DNA of 64,000 bases from Lunularia cruciata (Eukaryota; Streptophyta; Marchantiopsida; Lunulariales; Lunulariaceae): NCBI GenBank assembly GCA_948567375.1, contig OX419761.1, positions 26,972,501 to 27,036,500 of the forward strand. The letters are read 5' to 3'. How positions within the stretch are numbered: the first letter of the stretch is position 1; each line of letters starts with the position of its first letter. The notes below the pieces were generated by a model that was given only the letters and a program-made list of their open reading frames with translations, made no database searches and was not told the DNA's origin. A program made the translations under genes and the position numbers. Of this stretch, positions 26,979 through 36,759 are shown one piece after another.

Positions 26979-27589
26979 CTAATCAAGCTCCCACATGACT
27001 CCTCCAACCTCTCACCACTCCTACACAATATTGGGAACAAGTAATGTAACATGGATTTGGTTTGTGAATTGCCCAAGACCACCTCTTGGTTTGATTCCAT
27101 CGTTGTCTTTGTTGACCAACTCAACAAAATGATTCATGTACGTCCTACCACCAAGGATGTGATTGCTCCGCAACTAGCTCAATGTACTTAGATGTAGTCT
27201 TTTCTCATCATGGCTTGTCTCGAGTGCTCATCACAAATAGAGGCACTCAATTCACTAGTTTGTTTTGCAAAACATTCTTGGGTTCTTCAAAACCAAATTG
27301 GCTATGTCCATAGCTTACCATCCACACACTGATGGACAAACAAGAGGGAAAATTGCACTATTGAGGACATGCTTCGGGGCTTTACTTTGGATGAGCAAGA
27401 GAGTGGGACACCTTACTCCCATTGGTAGAATTTGCATACAATAATTCAATGAATACCTCCATACAAGTCACACTGTTCTTTTTCATGTATGGAGAGCATC
27501 CTTTCACACCTTCAAGCTTGATGAAGGTCCGTCCGGTGGCTACCAAGTTGGACGTTGTCAACATTTTTGTTTCTAAAATCCAAAAAGGA

Positions 27590-27626
27590 GCGGAGCATGC
27601 CAAACCCTGTGTTTGGCATGCTCCGC
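27590..27626. repeat. Perfect 16-bp inverted repeat (hairpin) in the integrase C-terminal region
   Basis: GCGGAGCATGCCAAAC and its exact complement are separated by a 5-base loop CCTGT. It displaces the sequence expected between the KIQKG and HIAQNRQKQY portions and shifts the frame. Confidence 0.9.
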
Positions 27627-28037
27627 CTACATATTGCCCAAAATCGGCAAAAGCAATATGTAGATGCACACCGCCAACACATGAAGTTCAATGTGGGCGA
27701 TCAAGTCTGGGTGTCAACCACCAACCTCAAGTTAGTTGGTCCTCATAAGCTTAGACCTCATTTTATTTGACCTTTCCACATCATTCGTCAAATTGGAGTG
27801 GTGGCCTATCAACCTTGAGCTATTGCCACATATGAAGATCCACCCAGTGTTTCATGTTTCCTTATTATGCTGATATGCTCCCTGCCTATCTGACTTCTCT
27901 TCTATCCAAGAAAGTTGACCTTGTCTAACCCTGGTTGATGACATAGAGGAGTATGAAGTCGAATGCATTCTCAGATTATGATAATGCATTCTCAGATTCT
28001 CAGTCGAATGCACTCTCAGATGCATTAGTAGAAGTAC

Positions 28038-28749
28038 ATCTAGAGATGCATTTGGAAGGATGTTATACATGATGGACTAAGTAGATAAGCTAGAGGTATC
28101 ACCAAAAGAGTACGTCTACTAATAGTCCAAAAACCAAAACATACTTGGAAACTTTAGAATCAATAGCTAGGCATATGACCTAGAGGTGAAACTTGGAGTG
28201 GTAACATCTAGAAGGATATTACACATAATGGAGAACATACATTAGATAAAGGTATCACCAAAAGAGCACTTCTACTAATAGGAAAAAAGCCAAAATAGGC
28301 TTGAAAACATCAAAGGTAATTTTGGAGGCCTAAACGGATCAATTAGGCCTCAAAAATGTGTTCATCTACCCCCTTTGAATGACTGTTAATTTACCTCCCC
28401 ATAGTTTGTCTTGCTGAGAGCTTTCCAGTTGTACCTCACCCATGTGATTTTGAGATTCTTACAAGAAGATTCCCTAAAAGATTCCCTCTGGTCAAAGCTT
28501 GTTTGACCAACCAGAAAGGACCAAGACCTACATGTCACCCATCCAAGCAAGTAACCTTAGGGTGGAGCTTGCTGACAGGTCACCTATCCATGTACCTAAT
28601 CCTATGGTAGAGCTTCCTTGAAGGAGATCCTCCTTGGCTATATAATAAAGAGAAAGTGCTCCTTTGGGGTATCCAAGGATTGAGGGTAAAATTTGTGTTT
28701 TCTCTCTTGCATCTCTCTTGAAGAGTTCTCTTGTCCTAGGAGTATTACA
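28038..28749 (+). repeat. 3' LTR of chromovirus 1 (5' end damaged)
   Basis: Matches the 5' LTR from the ATCTAGAGATG block to the terminal GAGTATTACA. The stretch that should read TTTGGTTTGGTACCATCAAG is deleted, and the expected TGTAATA start is not recognisable. Beyond it lies the ATGAT target duplication. Confidence 0.85.
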
Positions 28750-28754
28750 ATGAT

Positions 28755-28855
28755 AAAGAGATCCTTTAGGAGGACCTTTATTTACCATGGTTCAATTTAG
28801 AGCACTCTTATCTCCTACTTTGGCCATGTCATTTGTTTTTCCACTCCTTGGCAGA
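28755..28855 (+). mobile_element. LINE family 1 (copy A), segment 2 of 3
   Basis: About 100 bases of LINE reverse transcriptase wedged between two full-length LTR elements. The frame GGPLFTMVQFRALLS corresponds to GPLFAMAHFKALLS in the minus-strand copy at about 52,560-52,620. It ends in TTGGCAGA, and the reading continues after the next element at 38,863 with no gap in the alignment. Confidence 0.85.
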
Positions 28856-29305
28856 TGTCACGCCATTTGTAGTACCGCATCTAGCTGCTCGGACACTAGA
28901 GTTCCAGTGATAGTAGTTAGAGTTATTCTAGTAGTTTCTCAAGGACTACTTTCTGACAGTCTGATTTGGTGTTCGGGGTATTGACTTCACGGTGGGGCCC
29001 ACCGTCACTTTGCACCGTTCGTACCGTCGAGTGTGCAGTCAGCGGGACCGTTAGGGTTCCAGTGCTAGCTTGAGTCCAGGGGGGTATAGTTTCAAAGTGA
29101 GCTCCAGAGAGCTCACTTCTCTGATGTTGAGCCTTCGAGTTCCTGGCTATGATGGATAGAGGCCGGCGAGCGTCACCTGGATTCTCTATGCTTGAGTGGG
29201 TGTGGCTTGACTGTAATCAGTGCCCAGTTGTTGGCAGTTTATAGAGTGATAAATCAAGTACTGATCTGAGTTGAGTTGAGTTGAAAGTGTTAAGCAATCT
29301 GATTA
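28856..29305 (+). repeat. 5' terminal repeat (block B) of the methyltransferase element
   Basis: 450 bp, starting TGTCACGCC and ending CTGATTA, matched at 38,308-38,756. Block A, which borders B on both sides at the 3' end, is absent here. A perfect 10-bp hairpin (AAGTGAGCTC, loop CAGA) at 29,095-29,118 is conserved in the other copy. Just after the block, ATCAGAG (29,307-29,313) matches the middle of the initiator-tRNA primer site, but the preceding TGGT is missing. Confidence 0.85.
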
Positions 29306-30838
29306 CATCAGAGAAGTGAAGTCAGGGAGAAATCGGGTGCATGAACGTTGAGTGTTGGTGGTATCTCCAAGTGGATCGTGGTAGCTCGATTCAAGTTCTG
29401 TGTTTCCCTAGTGTGCAGAAGCTCGTTCAAGTGATTCAGATTTGGCAGTTAGGCGGACGGTGTGCGGAAGCGTTGGCCAAATTTTGAGCAAAGAAGGAGC
29501 AATTTTTTAGCAATGTTGTGATTTTGAGCTCAGGAGGTGAAGGTAGGACCAATTTGCTGCAAGTTGGACTTAGAAAGTGAAATTGAAGGTGGAGTTGGGA
29601 AGCTCTTCTCATGAAATTGTGATTTGGAAAAACCCGTTTTGTCAATTTGGCTCGAGTGGAAAGTTAGCGGGGGATTTGGTGGACAGTCATCTTTAGGGTT
29701 TAGGGTCAGATTTTGGACCAGATTTGGAGGAGTTTTCGCTGATTGGCCAGATTTGGAGGAGTTTCGCTAGTTTGGAGGACTTTTGCAGATTTGGAGAAGT
29801 TTCACCAATTTTGGAGGAGGTTTCGAAGTGGCAACAAGAAAGGCCTCATTTCGCTGATTGGCCAGATTTGGAGGAGTTTTGCTAGTTTGGAGGACTTTCG
29901 CAGATTTGGACAAGTTTTGCCAATTTTGGAGGAGGTTTTGAAGTGGCAACAAGAAAGGCCTCATTTGGCATTTCAAGGCTTCGAGGCATAGGGCTGTGGG
30001 CTATGAGAGGCTATGAAGGCCTAGAAGGGCCAGAAAGCCAGCTTGTTGGCGTGAGACTAGCTAGTTTAGAGTAGATCTTGGTCATTGGTTGGCAAAATCT
30101 GCATTTCTTGCTAGATTGTGCTCAACAGGGTTTGACCCCTAGATCTCTTGTTCCTAGACTGGTACCCTAGCCAACTGGTCCACCCTCACTTGTTGTCCTA
30201 GTGACTGCACCACAATTATCTATACACATGTACCTTTGGCTAGGAGAGGCAGTTTGATCCCATTCTTGGTGATCCTGGTAGCTTAGGACTTAGATACGAA
30301 CACTCTCTTATGTCAAATGCCAAATGGTGGCAGAGTCAGTCCCGTGTTGTGTTATGAGATGGAGGGTTTTTGTTTAGATTTCTTGTGATTGGATCCCCTC
30401 CATTCTCTGCTTCCTGTTTGTGCACCACGTTTGTGTGAGGTGCCTTGACTTTTGAGCATTGGTGCTCTAGTGTGCTCTCAGTGGTGAGGCTGGAGTGATG
30501 ACCAGTCATACTACCTTTGTTTCTCTTTGATGAGGCAGGAAGTGATGACCTGCAGACCGTGAGAGTGCGTGTTATGATGGCAGGTTACAGGTTGCCTTTC
30601 CCCTAGTGTAGTTATCTCGGTTAGAGTTACATTAGTGGGTGGTGTCTAGTTGGTGTTGGCACGTGGTGGTGTTGGCACTTGGTGGAGCACTTGCGGTTGC
30701 AGTTGGTGGTTTGGGTTTGCTGTTGCAGTTACGTGGTCACGACGGAGTTCTTTGGAGATTCCAGAGGAGTTAGCCCTGTAGTACGCAGTGGGTTTACTTG
30801 GAGTGGTGCTCGGTATCAGCTTGTATCTTAGGTCCTAG
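29306..30838 (+). other. Leader between 5' repeat and gag, with a 115-bp tandem duplication
   Basis: 1.5 kb without a coherent frame, presumably the untranslated leader with packaging signals. Two near-identical 115-bp units, each beginning GATTGGCCAGATTTGGAGGA, lie at 29,741-29,855 and 29,856-29,970. Within each unit the phrase ATTTGGA-AG-TTT recurs several times. A second primer-site-like string, TGGTGGCAGAGTC, is at 30,326-30,338. Confidence 0.7.
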
Positions 30839-32790
30839 TGAGAGAGGAGATTGACTTTGAGTTGGAGTTTGACACAAGAGCTGATTCAGTTGAGAGTGTA
30901 CTTGGTGTGTTTGCACCGTTGTTGTGGGACATGGACGAGATTTATGAGGCCTCCAAAGGCCCTAGGCGTTACTCTGGTACAGTGGGTACCATTGAGTTGG
31001 ATGACTTCATCTAGGAGTTTGATAGTTGGTATGATCTGCAGCAGATGCGGAACCCGACTTTGTTCACGCCCTTCATGGCATGGAAGGGGTTGTTTTAGCA
31101 CTTGGAGGGTCCACCGATGGATGACTACCATGAGTTCAAGAGAGCTCATTTGGAGGAGATTAAGTTATGGAGACAGTATTGGTCTCCACACTATGTCTCC
31201 ATTACTTCAGGCTCGGTGGCTAGGAGTAGATTGGCTGTACCCACGAGTTCTAGCTCGAGTAGTGTTGGTGGAGCTAGTGGAGGTGCACTAGCTGGAGATA
31301 GTGCTACTACGAGTGGAGGTACAGCTGCAGGAGGTGGTGTGGTACCGGGGTTTAACCCCATGGTTGAGTTCTTCCTATGTTTGAGGCAGAACTACTAGGG
31401 AGTGCGGACTGACAAGTTGAGGAGCCTGCAGGAGTTCCAGCAAAAGGCTGGAGAGAGCCTACGCGAGGCATACACTTGCATGAGGCGGCTGATCAGTTTC
31501 ACTCAGGGAGTTACTGAGGCCCAAGCAGTCCAGTTTTGGTATGGGATACTAGACAGGGAGTTGCGACGTAGAGTTCATGATGCTACATTGTTGCAAGCTA
31601 CTTTGCCCACTTTGGCAGTAGTCTTTGGTTTGGCTGAGTGTATTGAGCTCAACATGGTGGAAGAGAGAGTGGTGACAGCTGGATTTGGTAGAGAGACCTC
31701 ATCCACGGTTGTGACTTCTTCTAGAGTGCAACAGAGTGCACCACGCCTAGTTGGTTTTTGAGGACAGGGTGGACAGCCCAGATCCTATGGAGCGAGTGGA
31801 GGGCCTAGTGGAGTTAGACCCTTACCCTCATTTTTGGGTCAGCAACAGCCAGTGAGTGGTGGTGTTGCTTGTTGGACTTGTGGTGGACCTCACCATAGGA
31901 GAGAGTGTACTCAGGGCAGCGGACCTGATACCTCTGGTGCATCACAGCCAGCACATAGGCAGTGTGAGCACTGCCACAGATTTGGTCACACTAGTGACCG
32001 GTGTTTTGACCTACATCCGGAGTTACGGAGTGGTAGGGCTGCTATGGCAGGTAGTAGAGGAGCTCCAGTTCATGGAGGACAAGGTGGTAGAGGTGGTGGT
32101 AGAGGATCTACACCTAGTAGGGATGCAGTACCTGCCCTTACTTTTGACATAGCTATGGCTACTCGGATTGAGCAGTTGGAGCAGAGATTGGCTAGTATGG
32201 CTATTGCTCAGAGGAGATCAGATTTGGGTGCTGAGGCTTCCACCTCATATGCTGGTGATAGAGATGCTTTGGACTTCATGTGCAGAGCAGCACAGGTGGA
32301 TGCATCTATAGCTGTGACTAGGAGTGCAGTATGTGCTCCAGAGCCTAGAGGAGCATCAATGGAGTTGGACCCACAGAGAGGAGAGGTTGGGAGACAGGTC
32401 AGACTTCCCCAGTCTTTCACGCTATCTGAGGCATTGCAGACGACATCCATGGTTCCTAGACGTCCCAATGCAGGTGTGGTAGGTGGTGATGGAGTACATG
32501 ATGGACTACATGCTAGTCAGCCACCTGCTACTACACAGACTGAGTCTAGCATGATGTTGGGGGCGGCTCAGCTGATTATGCGGCATCCTTTGTTTTCACC
32601 TAGTGGCATGTTTACATTAGGAGTTGACCCAGCCCCAGTATTCCGGTTGGCTGCCACGTTGTGTGAGAGTAGGGATGGTGCAGTTCCTACTACTAGAGCA
32701 GAGGTGGTTGGTAGTGGAGCTGATTGGTTGAGGAGCATGGGATCCGTTCAGCGACCAGTGGTTTATGGCAGGCAGCAGCGGCTAGACTAG
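30839..32790 (+). pseudogene. Gag of the methyltransferase element (two CCHC zinc knuckles)
   Basis: Encodes the capsid and nucleocapsid region. The frame opens near 30,839 and includes the gag core (LQEFQQKAGESLREAYTCM and QAVQFWYGILDRELRRRV at 31,420-31,575). It is followed by CWTCGGPHHRREC (CX2CX3HX4C, 31,870-31,908) and CEHCHRFGHTSDRC (CX2CX4HX4C, 31,963-32,004). Then come a Gly/Arg-rich stretch (about 32,080-32,115) and a possible coiled segment (RIEQLEQRLASMAIAQ, about 32,163-32,210). In-frame stops occur at about 31,013, 31,096, 31,396, 31,759 and 32,788. No start codon is certain. The double knuckle and basic tail are typical of nucleic-acid-binding nucleocapsids. Confidence 0.8.
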
Positions 32791-32829
32791 AAGAGTTGCC
32801 AACTAGACCGGCCTTTGAGAGAGCGTGGT

Positions 32830-33270
32830 TTACACCTGGTGTTGTCTTATTGGATAACCAGAGGGGGATTTTTTGTTTGGTGGGACCTTCAAGGAAGGTC
32901 TATACACCACAGAGAGTCTTGTTAGACTCTGGTGCGTAGCCCCTTATGTTAGGGAAGGCTGTAGTTGTCGGTCTGGAGTTATGGAAGACCGATGTGGAGA
33001 GGTGTCCATTTCAGATCCAGACATCTCTTGGTGGTGGTTCAACACAATACATCACACGTGGAGAGCTTGTTGTCCAGGTTCAGCCTGGTCATCCGACTGA
33101 TAGCTCGGTAGTGAGAGCTCAAGCTATTGCGACGATAGCTGAGTCATATGATGTGCTAGTTGGGGGAGCAGTGTTATACCCTATGGGTTTCAGCATTGAC
33201 TATTGGGAGGAGCCTCTTATAGACCTGGTTGGTAGTCTAGTGAGGGACGGGTATGTCGCCTACCAGTACG
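32830..33270 (+). pseudogene. Retropepsin-like protease of the methyltransferase element
   Basis: An aspartic protease domain that would cleave the polyprotein. The active site reads VLLDSGA at about 32,919-32,939, followed by a TAG where a codon before PLMLGK is expected. The C-terminal segment YDVLVGGAVLYPMGF (about 33,148-33,192) corresponds to the substrate-pocket strand (usually D-V-I-L-G) of gypsy proteases. It lies in a different frame from gag, so an indel separates them. It sits directly upstream of the methyltransferase, with a linker of about 110 codons. Confidence 0.75.
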
Positions 33271-33599
33271 CTTTAGTAGTGGCAGTCTTGGCTCACTATA
33301 GTCCGGGACCATGGCAGCATCAGTTTTAGCTTTCAGCGGTGCAGTTACTTGGCCTGGTGACTTGTTGGAGGGGAACGCCCATGCAGAGGATACTCCAATA
33401 CCAAAGGAGATCACTCGGCTTTGGAGTACGAGTGGGATTGTTCCATCCACCTTGGATGTTCCATTGTGGAGTTCAGAGGAGGCATTGCAACAACATGCAG
33501 ATCAGTTGGTGCAGTAGGCTTGGAGTGGAGCCTTCGTACCATCAAGGGATGAGTGTGAGGATGAGCCTCCAGAGGCGATTGCTTTGACACCTTTGGATA

Positions 33600-34640
33600 C
33601 CACACTCATTGCTTGGCAGTATCCAGTAGAGGGGATATGCCTATTGGAGTTGTTTGGTGGGATCAGCACCGGACTAGCTGCGGTGTTACAGGCGGGTATC
33701 CGAGTACAGAGGTACTTGTATGTAGAGAGAGATGAGACTGCTAGGCGAGTCTCTCTACATCATGTGGCACACTTGGCCTATTGGTATCCGGAGTTATTAT
33801 CGATGTCAGCAGTCAGAGGTTACTAGAAGGCCCTACCATGAGACATTTCCTTACTGGGGGTGCATGACCTAGAGAGATATGGGCCTATCACTTGGTGATT
33901 TCTAGATGGCCATGTCAGGGACATACACGTGCAGGCCGCGGTTTGGGTCTTCATGATCCTTGTTCTGGTGTGTTTTGGGAGATGTTACGCATACTTTGAC
34001 ATCTCCAGGTTCATCAATCTATTTCTCCAGCTTACCTTTTGGAGAATGTTCCTTTGATGGGTGATTCTCACACTAGAGTGGTGGCGAGTACACATCAGGT
34101 CCATTCTTGGATGGGACCTGCTGTATTGTATGATGTAGCCAGAGTGGGATCACGGGCTCATCGTCTTCGTCTTTGGTGGACGAACCTCTTACCCAGAGAG
34201 GTTCTATAGCGTAATTATGATGGGATTTAGTGACTAGACCACATTCTTGTTGATGATATCTTGGATGTTGGGCGTTAGTCTCAGACAGTGGTAGTGGCTG
34301 ATAGGTCACCTATGGCAGTGGTGAACATAGTTGGACAACCTAGAGCTGCATTTCCCACACTCATGAGTTTCCCAGGCTCTCATGCTTTTTGAGAGGGAGG
34401 ACCTGGACTTGTTTGGGACTCACAGTTATAGTAGTTGGTGGAGCCCAATGCTGATGAGAGAGAGCGGGCGATGGGTTTTCGCACCGGTATTATCGCTGTT
34501 CCAGCAGTGTCAGAGGCATCCAGGCGTCAGGTGTTAGGTCAGGCTATGGACCTGAACTGTTTGACTTGGATTGTGAGCCTTGGCTTGGCCGAGCAGCGTA
34601 AGATGCGCTTGATAGGCATCACCACTCGGACACTTGTGAG
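33600..34640 (+). pseudogene. C5 cytosine-DNA methyltransferase domain inside the retrotransposon
   Basis: The enzyme family moves a methyl group from S-adenosylmethionine to C5 of cytosine in DNA. Seen here: motif I (LLELFGGISTGLAAVLQ, SAM binding, about 33,641-33,690) with an acidic residue in YVERDE about 25 residues on; motif IV WPCQG with the catalytic Cys codon at 33,913-33,915; motif VI LLENV (34,039-34,050); motif VIII SRAHRLRLWWTN (about 34,147-34,185); and C-terminal motifs IX/X (ERERAMGF about 34,457, then RRQVLGQAMDLN about 34,525). Motif I is in a different frame from motif IV onward, so one indel lies between them, and several stops interrupt it. The remainder shares the RT-integrase frame. 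Length, about 330 codons, fits a catalytic domain alone, with no PWWP, BAH, UBA or chromodomain. It resembles Dcm/DNMT3-like enzymes more than the circularly permuted DRM type, because the motifs run in order I to X. It is not a host gene, as it lies inside the polyprotein. Confidence 0.88.
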
Positions 34641-35067
34641 CCTTGTGCCTATCGAGACAATTCAGGCACATGCTGGGGGCAATGGACCGAGTGGACATGG
34701 TATTCTTGGGACACATCCAGTAGCTACTAGGGAGAGTGGTCTACTTGGAGTCCATCCAGGTGAGCGTGGGCTACTTGGATTACACCCTTGGTCCACATGG
34801 GATGCAACCAGAGGATGTGTGGAGCTTGCAGCCAGAGTGGAGGGAGTTTTTCACATAGAGGTTGGGACCTCTAGTGGTCGGGAGCATGACACTATTGCTC
34901 CCAAGGGCCCAGTGTAGCAGTCAGTCAATACGTCTTCCACTCCTACTACAGTTACAGAGGATACTTGGGAGCCAGATCTTGGACCCAAGCTTATTGGAGA
35001 GGAAAGACGGAGGGTTTGGAGGTTCTTGAGGAGTCACACAAGTTGTTTTGCCTTCAGTATGAAGGAT

Positions 35068-36410
35068 TTGGGTGCTCTAAAGGGACCTGGTATACGGATT
35101 GAGCTGACTAGCGACACACCAGTTTTCCGATGTCCTTATCAATATAGTGATATGGAGAGGACATTGATTTAGAGCCGGAGTAGTGCCCTTTTTGAGGCTG
35201 GTTTGGTGGAGATTTCATATGGAGAGTATGCATCAGCAACAGTGATGCCAGCCAAGAAGGATATGCATGGCAACTATACAGATAGGCGGATGTGTGGAGA
35301 TTACCGTCCTATCAACCGACAGACCATGGCTGATCGGTATGCCATGCCTACACCGGAGGAGATTTTTGATGCGATTGGGCATGCAAAGGTCTTCAGTACT
35401 TTGGATCTTCGAGCGGGATATCATCAGTTGCCGATCAGGGAGGAGGATAAGTCCAAGACAACATTTTGGGCTATTGATCCTCATGACAAGGATGTCTTAT
35501 ATCAGTGGAGGTTCTTACTATTTGGGTTGAAGAACACTTCCATTGAGTTCCAAAGGGTCATGGATAGGATCCTAGCTGGATTGGATTTTGCTCGGTGCTA
35601 TATTGATGACATTTTGGTTTATAGCACTACTGTGGAGGAGCATGAGAGACAGTTATTGGAGGTGTTTGAGAGGTTGAGATCTCATGGACTCAAATTACAT
35701 CTTGGGAAGTGTAAGTTCTTCCACGAGCAGGTTGAGTATTTGGGTCACACTATCTACCCCGGAGGACTTGGTGTCCAGTAGACCAAGGTGAAGGCCATTG
35801 CACGTATTCCTCGGCCTACGGATGTGAGCAAAGTGCGAGCATTCCTTGGGTTGGCAAACTTCTATCGCCGCTATGTTAGAGGATTTAGTGCCATTGCCAA
35901 GGCCTTGACAAAGCTAACCAAGCTTACACAGGAGTGGTGTTGGGGAGATGAGCAGGAGAGAGCTTTTGAAGAGCTCAAGGAGAGATTGACATATGTTCCT
36001 ATTTTGAGGAGACCGATCAGGGGATGACCATTTCAGGTTCACACTGATTGGAGTATGTTGGGGCTTGGAGCGGTGCTCACCCAGCATGATGATGAGGAGA
36101 AGGAGTTTGTGGTGGCCTATGCTAGTCGCTCCAACAATTCAGCGGAGGTGAAGTATAGTTCATATGAGGGAGAGTGCTTGGCAGCAGTTTGGGCAGTAGC
36201 ACATTTCCGATGTTACCTATTTGGTAACCCCTTCACTCTCATCATTGATCATCAGCCGCTGAAGTGGTTGATGGAGTCCGACAAGCTTTCAGGGAAGCTT
36301 GCATGATGGGCTCTAATTTTACAGGAGTATGATTTCACGGTTGTTCACAGACCTGGAGTGGTGAACCGTGATGCAGATGGGTTGAGTAGAAACCCATGTC
36401 CCAGCCAGCA
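35068..36410 (+). pseudogene. Reverse transcriptase and RNase H of the methyltransferase element
   Basis: The RT has all its landmarks: GDYRPINRQTMADRYAMPTP, FSTLDLRAGYHQLPI, a LLFGLKNTSIEFQ block, and the catalytic box CYIDDILVYS with YIDD at 35,599-35,610, followed by LGKCKFFHEQVEYLGH. The connection domain VRAFLGLANFYRRYVRGF leads into RNase H: HTDWSMLGLGAVL (first Asp), SSYEGECLA (Glu) and IIDHQPLKWLM (Asp). Frame is lost only by stops at about 35,170, 35,780, 36,026 and 36,305. All catalytic residues I can locate are retained, in contrast to both chromoviruses nearby, which suggests this element died more recently. Confidence 0.9.
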
Positions 36411-36759
36411 GGATCAGACCAAAGCACGTTGGCATGGTGAGATAGATGAGGAGATGGTGCCAGGTTGGCATACATCGGCCTTTCTGTGTATATTTGCAGA
36501 GGCTTTGGTGGTATCTCTCTCAGCGCATACAGGAGGAATTATCGAGGTCATAGATCCAGAGAGTGAAGATATTGGTACAGTTCAGCGAGACATTCATGAT
36601 GATGTCTTAGTGATGGACTATCTTTGCACTGGTGTTGTGGGTGGCACAGTTGGGGCCAAGGAGAGAGACCGTGTTCTTCAGCGAGCCAGACGGTTCAGAT
36701 TGGAGGGTAGACACGTTTTGCATGTATGGGAGGATGGTAGAGTGCGAGTAGTATCACTT

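Larger units (their letters stand above)
24000..28000 (+). pseudogene. Chromovirus 1 pol: protease, RT, RNase H, integrase, chromodomain start (broken)
   Basis: The protease active-site region near 24,020 reads LINPRAI, so the catalytic Asp appears lost. YDVILGMSWMEHY follows at about 24,265. Reverse transcriptase (24,440-25,100) has the [21 protein letters not shown] and MPFGLTNAP motifs, but the expected YxDD box reads FLNCNL, so the catalytic Asps are gone. RNase H spans about 25,230-25,850. Integrase has the HHCC finger near 26,050-26,165, is interrupted by the solo LTR, and resumes at 26,984. DDE blocks are present but frameshifted. Past 27,420 comes VEFAYNNS, then HPVFHVS and DIEEYEVECIL, the beginning of a chromodomain that dissolves into short tandem repeats at 27,960-28,030. 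Confidence 0.8.
21424..28749 (+). mobile_element. Ty3/gypsy chromovirus 1 (complete but decayed, TGTAATA-family LTRs)
   Basis: A full-length element: 5' LTR, a primer-binding site, gag, pol in the order protease-RT-RNase H-integrase, the start of a chromodomain, and a 3' LTR damaged at its 5' side. A perfect 5-bp target duplication ATGAT (21,419-21,423 and 28,750-28,754) marks both ends, and the LINE sequence joins across it. The domain order PR-RT-RH-IN and the chromodomain start place it among plant chromoviruses. Numerous stops, frameshifts and lost catalytic residues make it defective. A solo LTR of its own family (26,178-26,978) has inserted antisense into the integrase. Confidence 0.9.

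Noticed and set aside
27955-28035. Short repeats (GAATGCA-TCTCAGAT) considered as a CRISPR-like array
   Set aside because: Four irregular copies with no spacers of constant length, in a eukaryotic transposon. It is decay of the chromodomain region.
29743-29991. ORFs of 82 and 69 codons on opposite strands
   Set aside because: Products of the 115-bp tandem duplication. The translated sequence is purely repetitive.
30326-30338. TGGTGGCAGAGTC as the primer-binding site of the methyltransferase element
   Set aside because: It resembles TGGTATCAGAGC but lies 1 kb past the end of the shared repeat, and the 3' repeat has nothing matching the sequence before it. Left undecided against the partial ATCAGAG at 29,307.
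33600-34640. The methyltransferase read as a host DRM, CMT or DNMT1 gene
   Set aside because: No introns, no host regulatory domains (UBA, BAH, chromodomain), motif order not permuted as in DRM, and it lies in the polyprotein frame between protease and RT.
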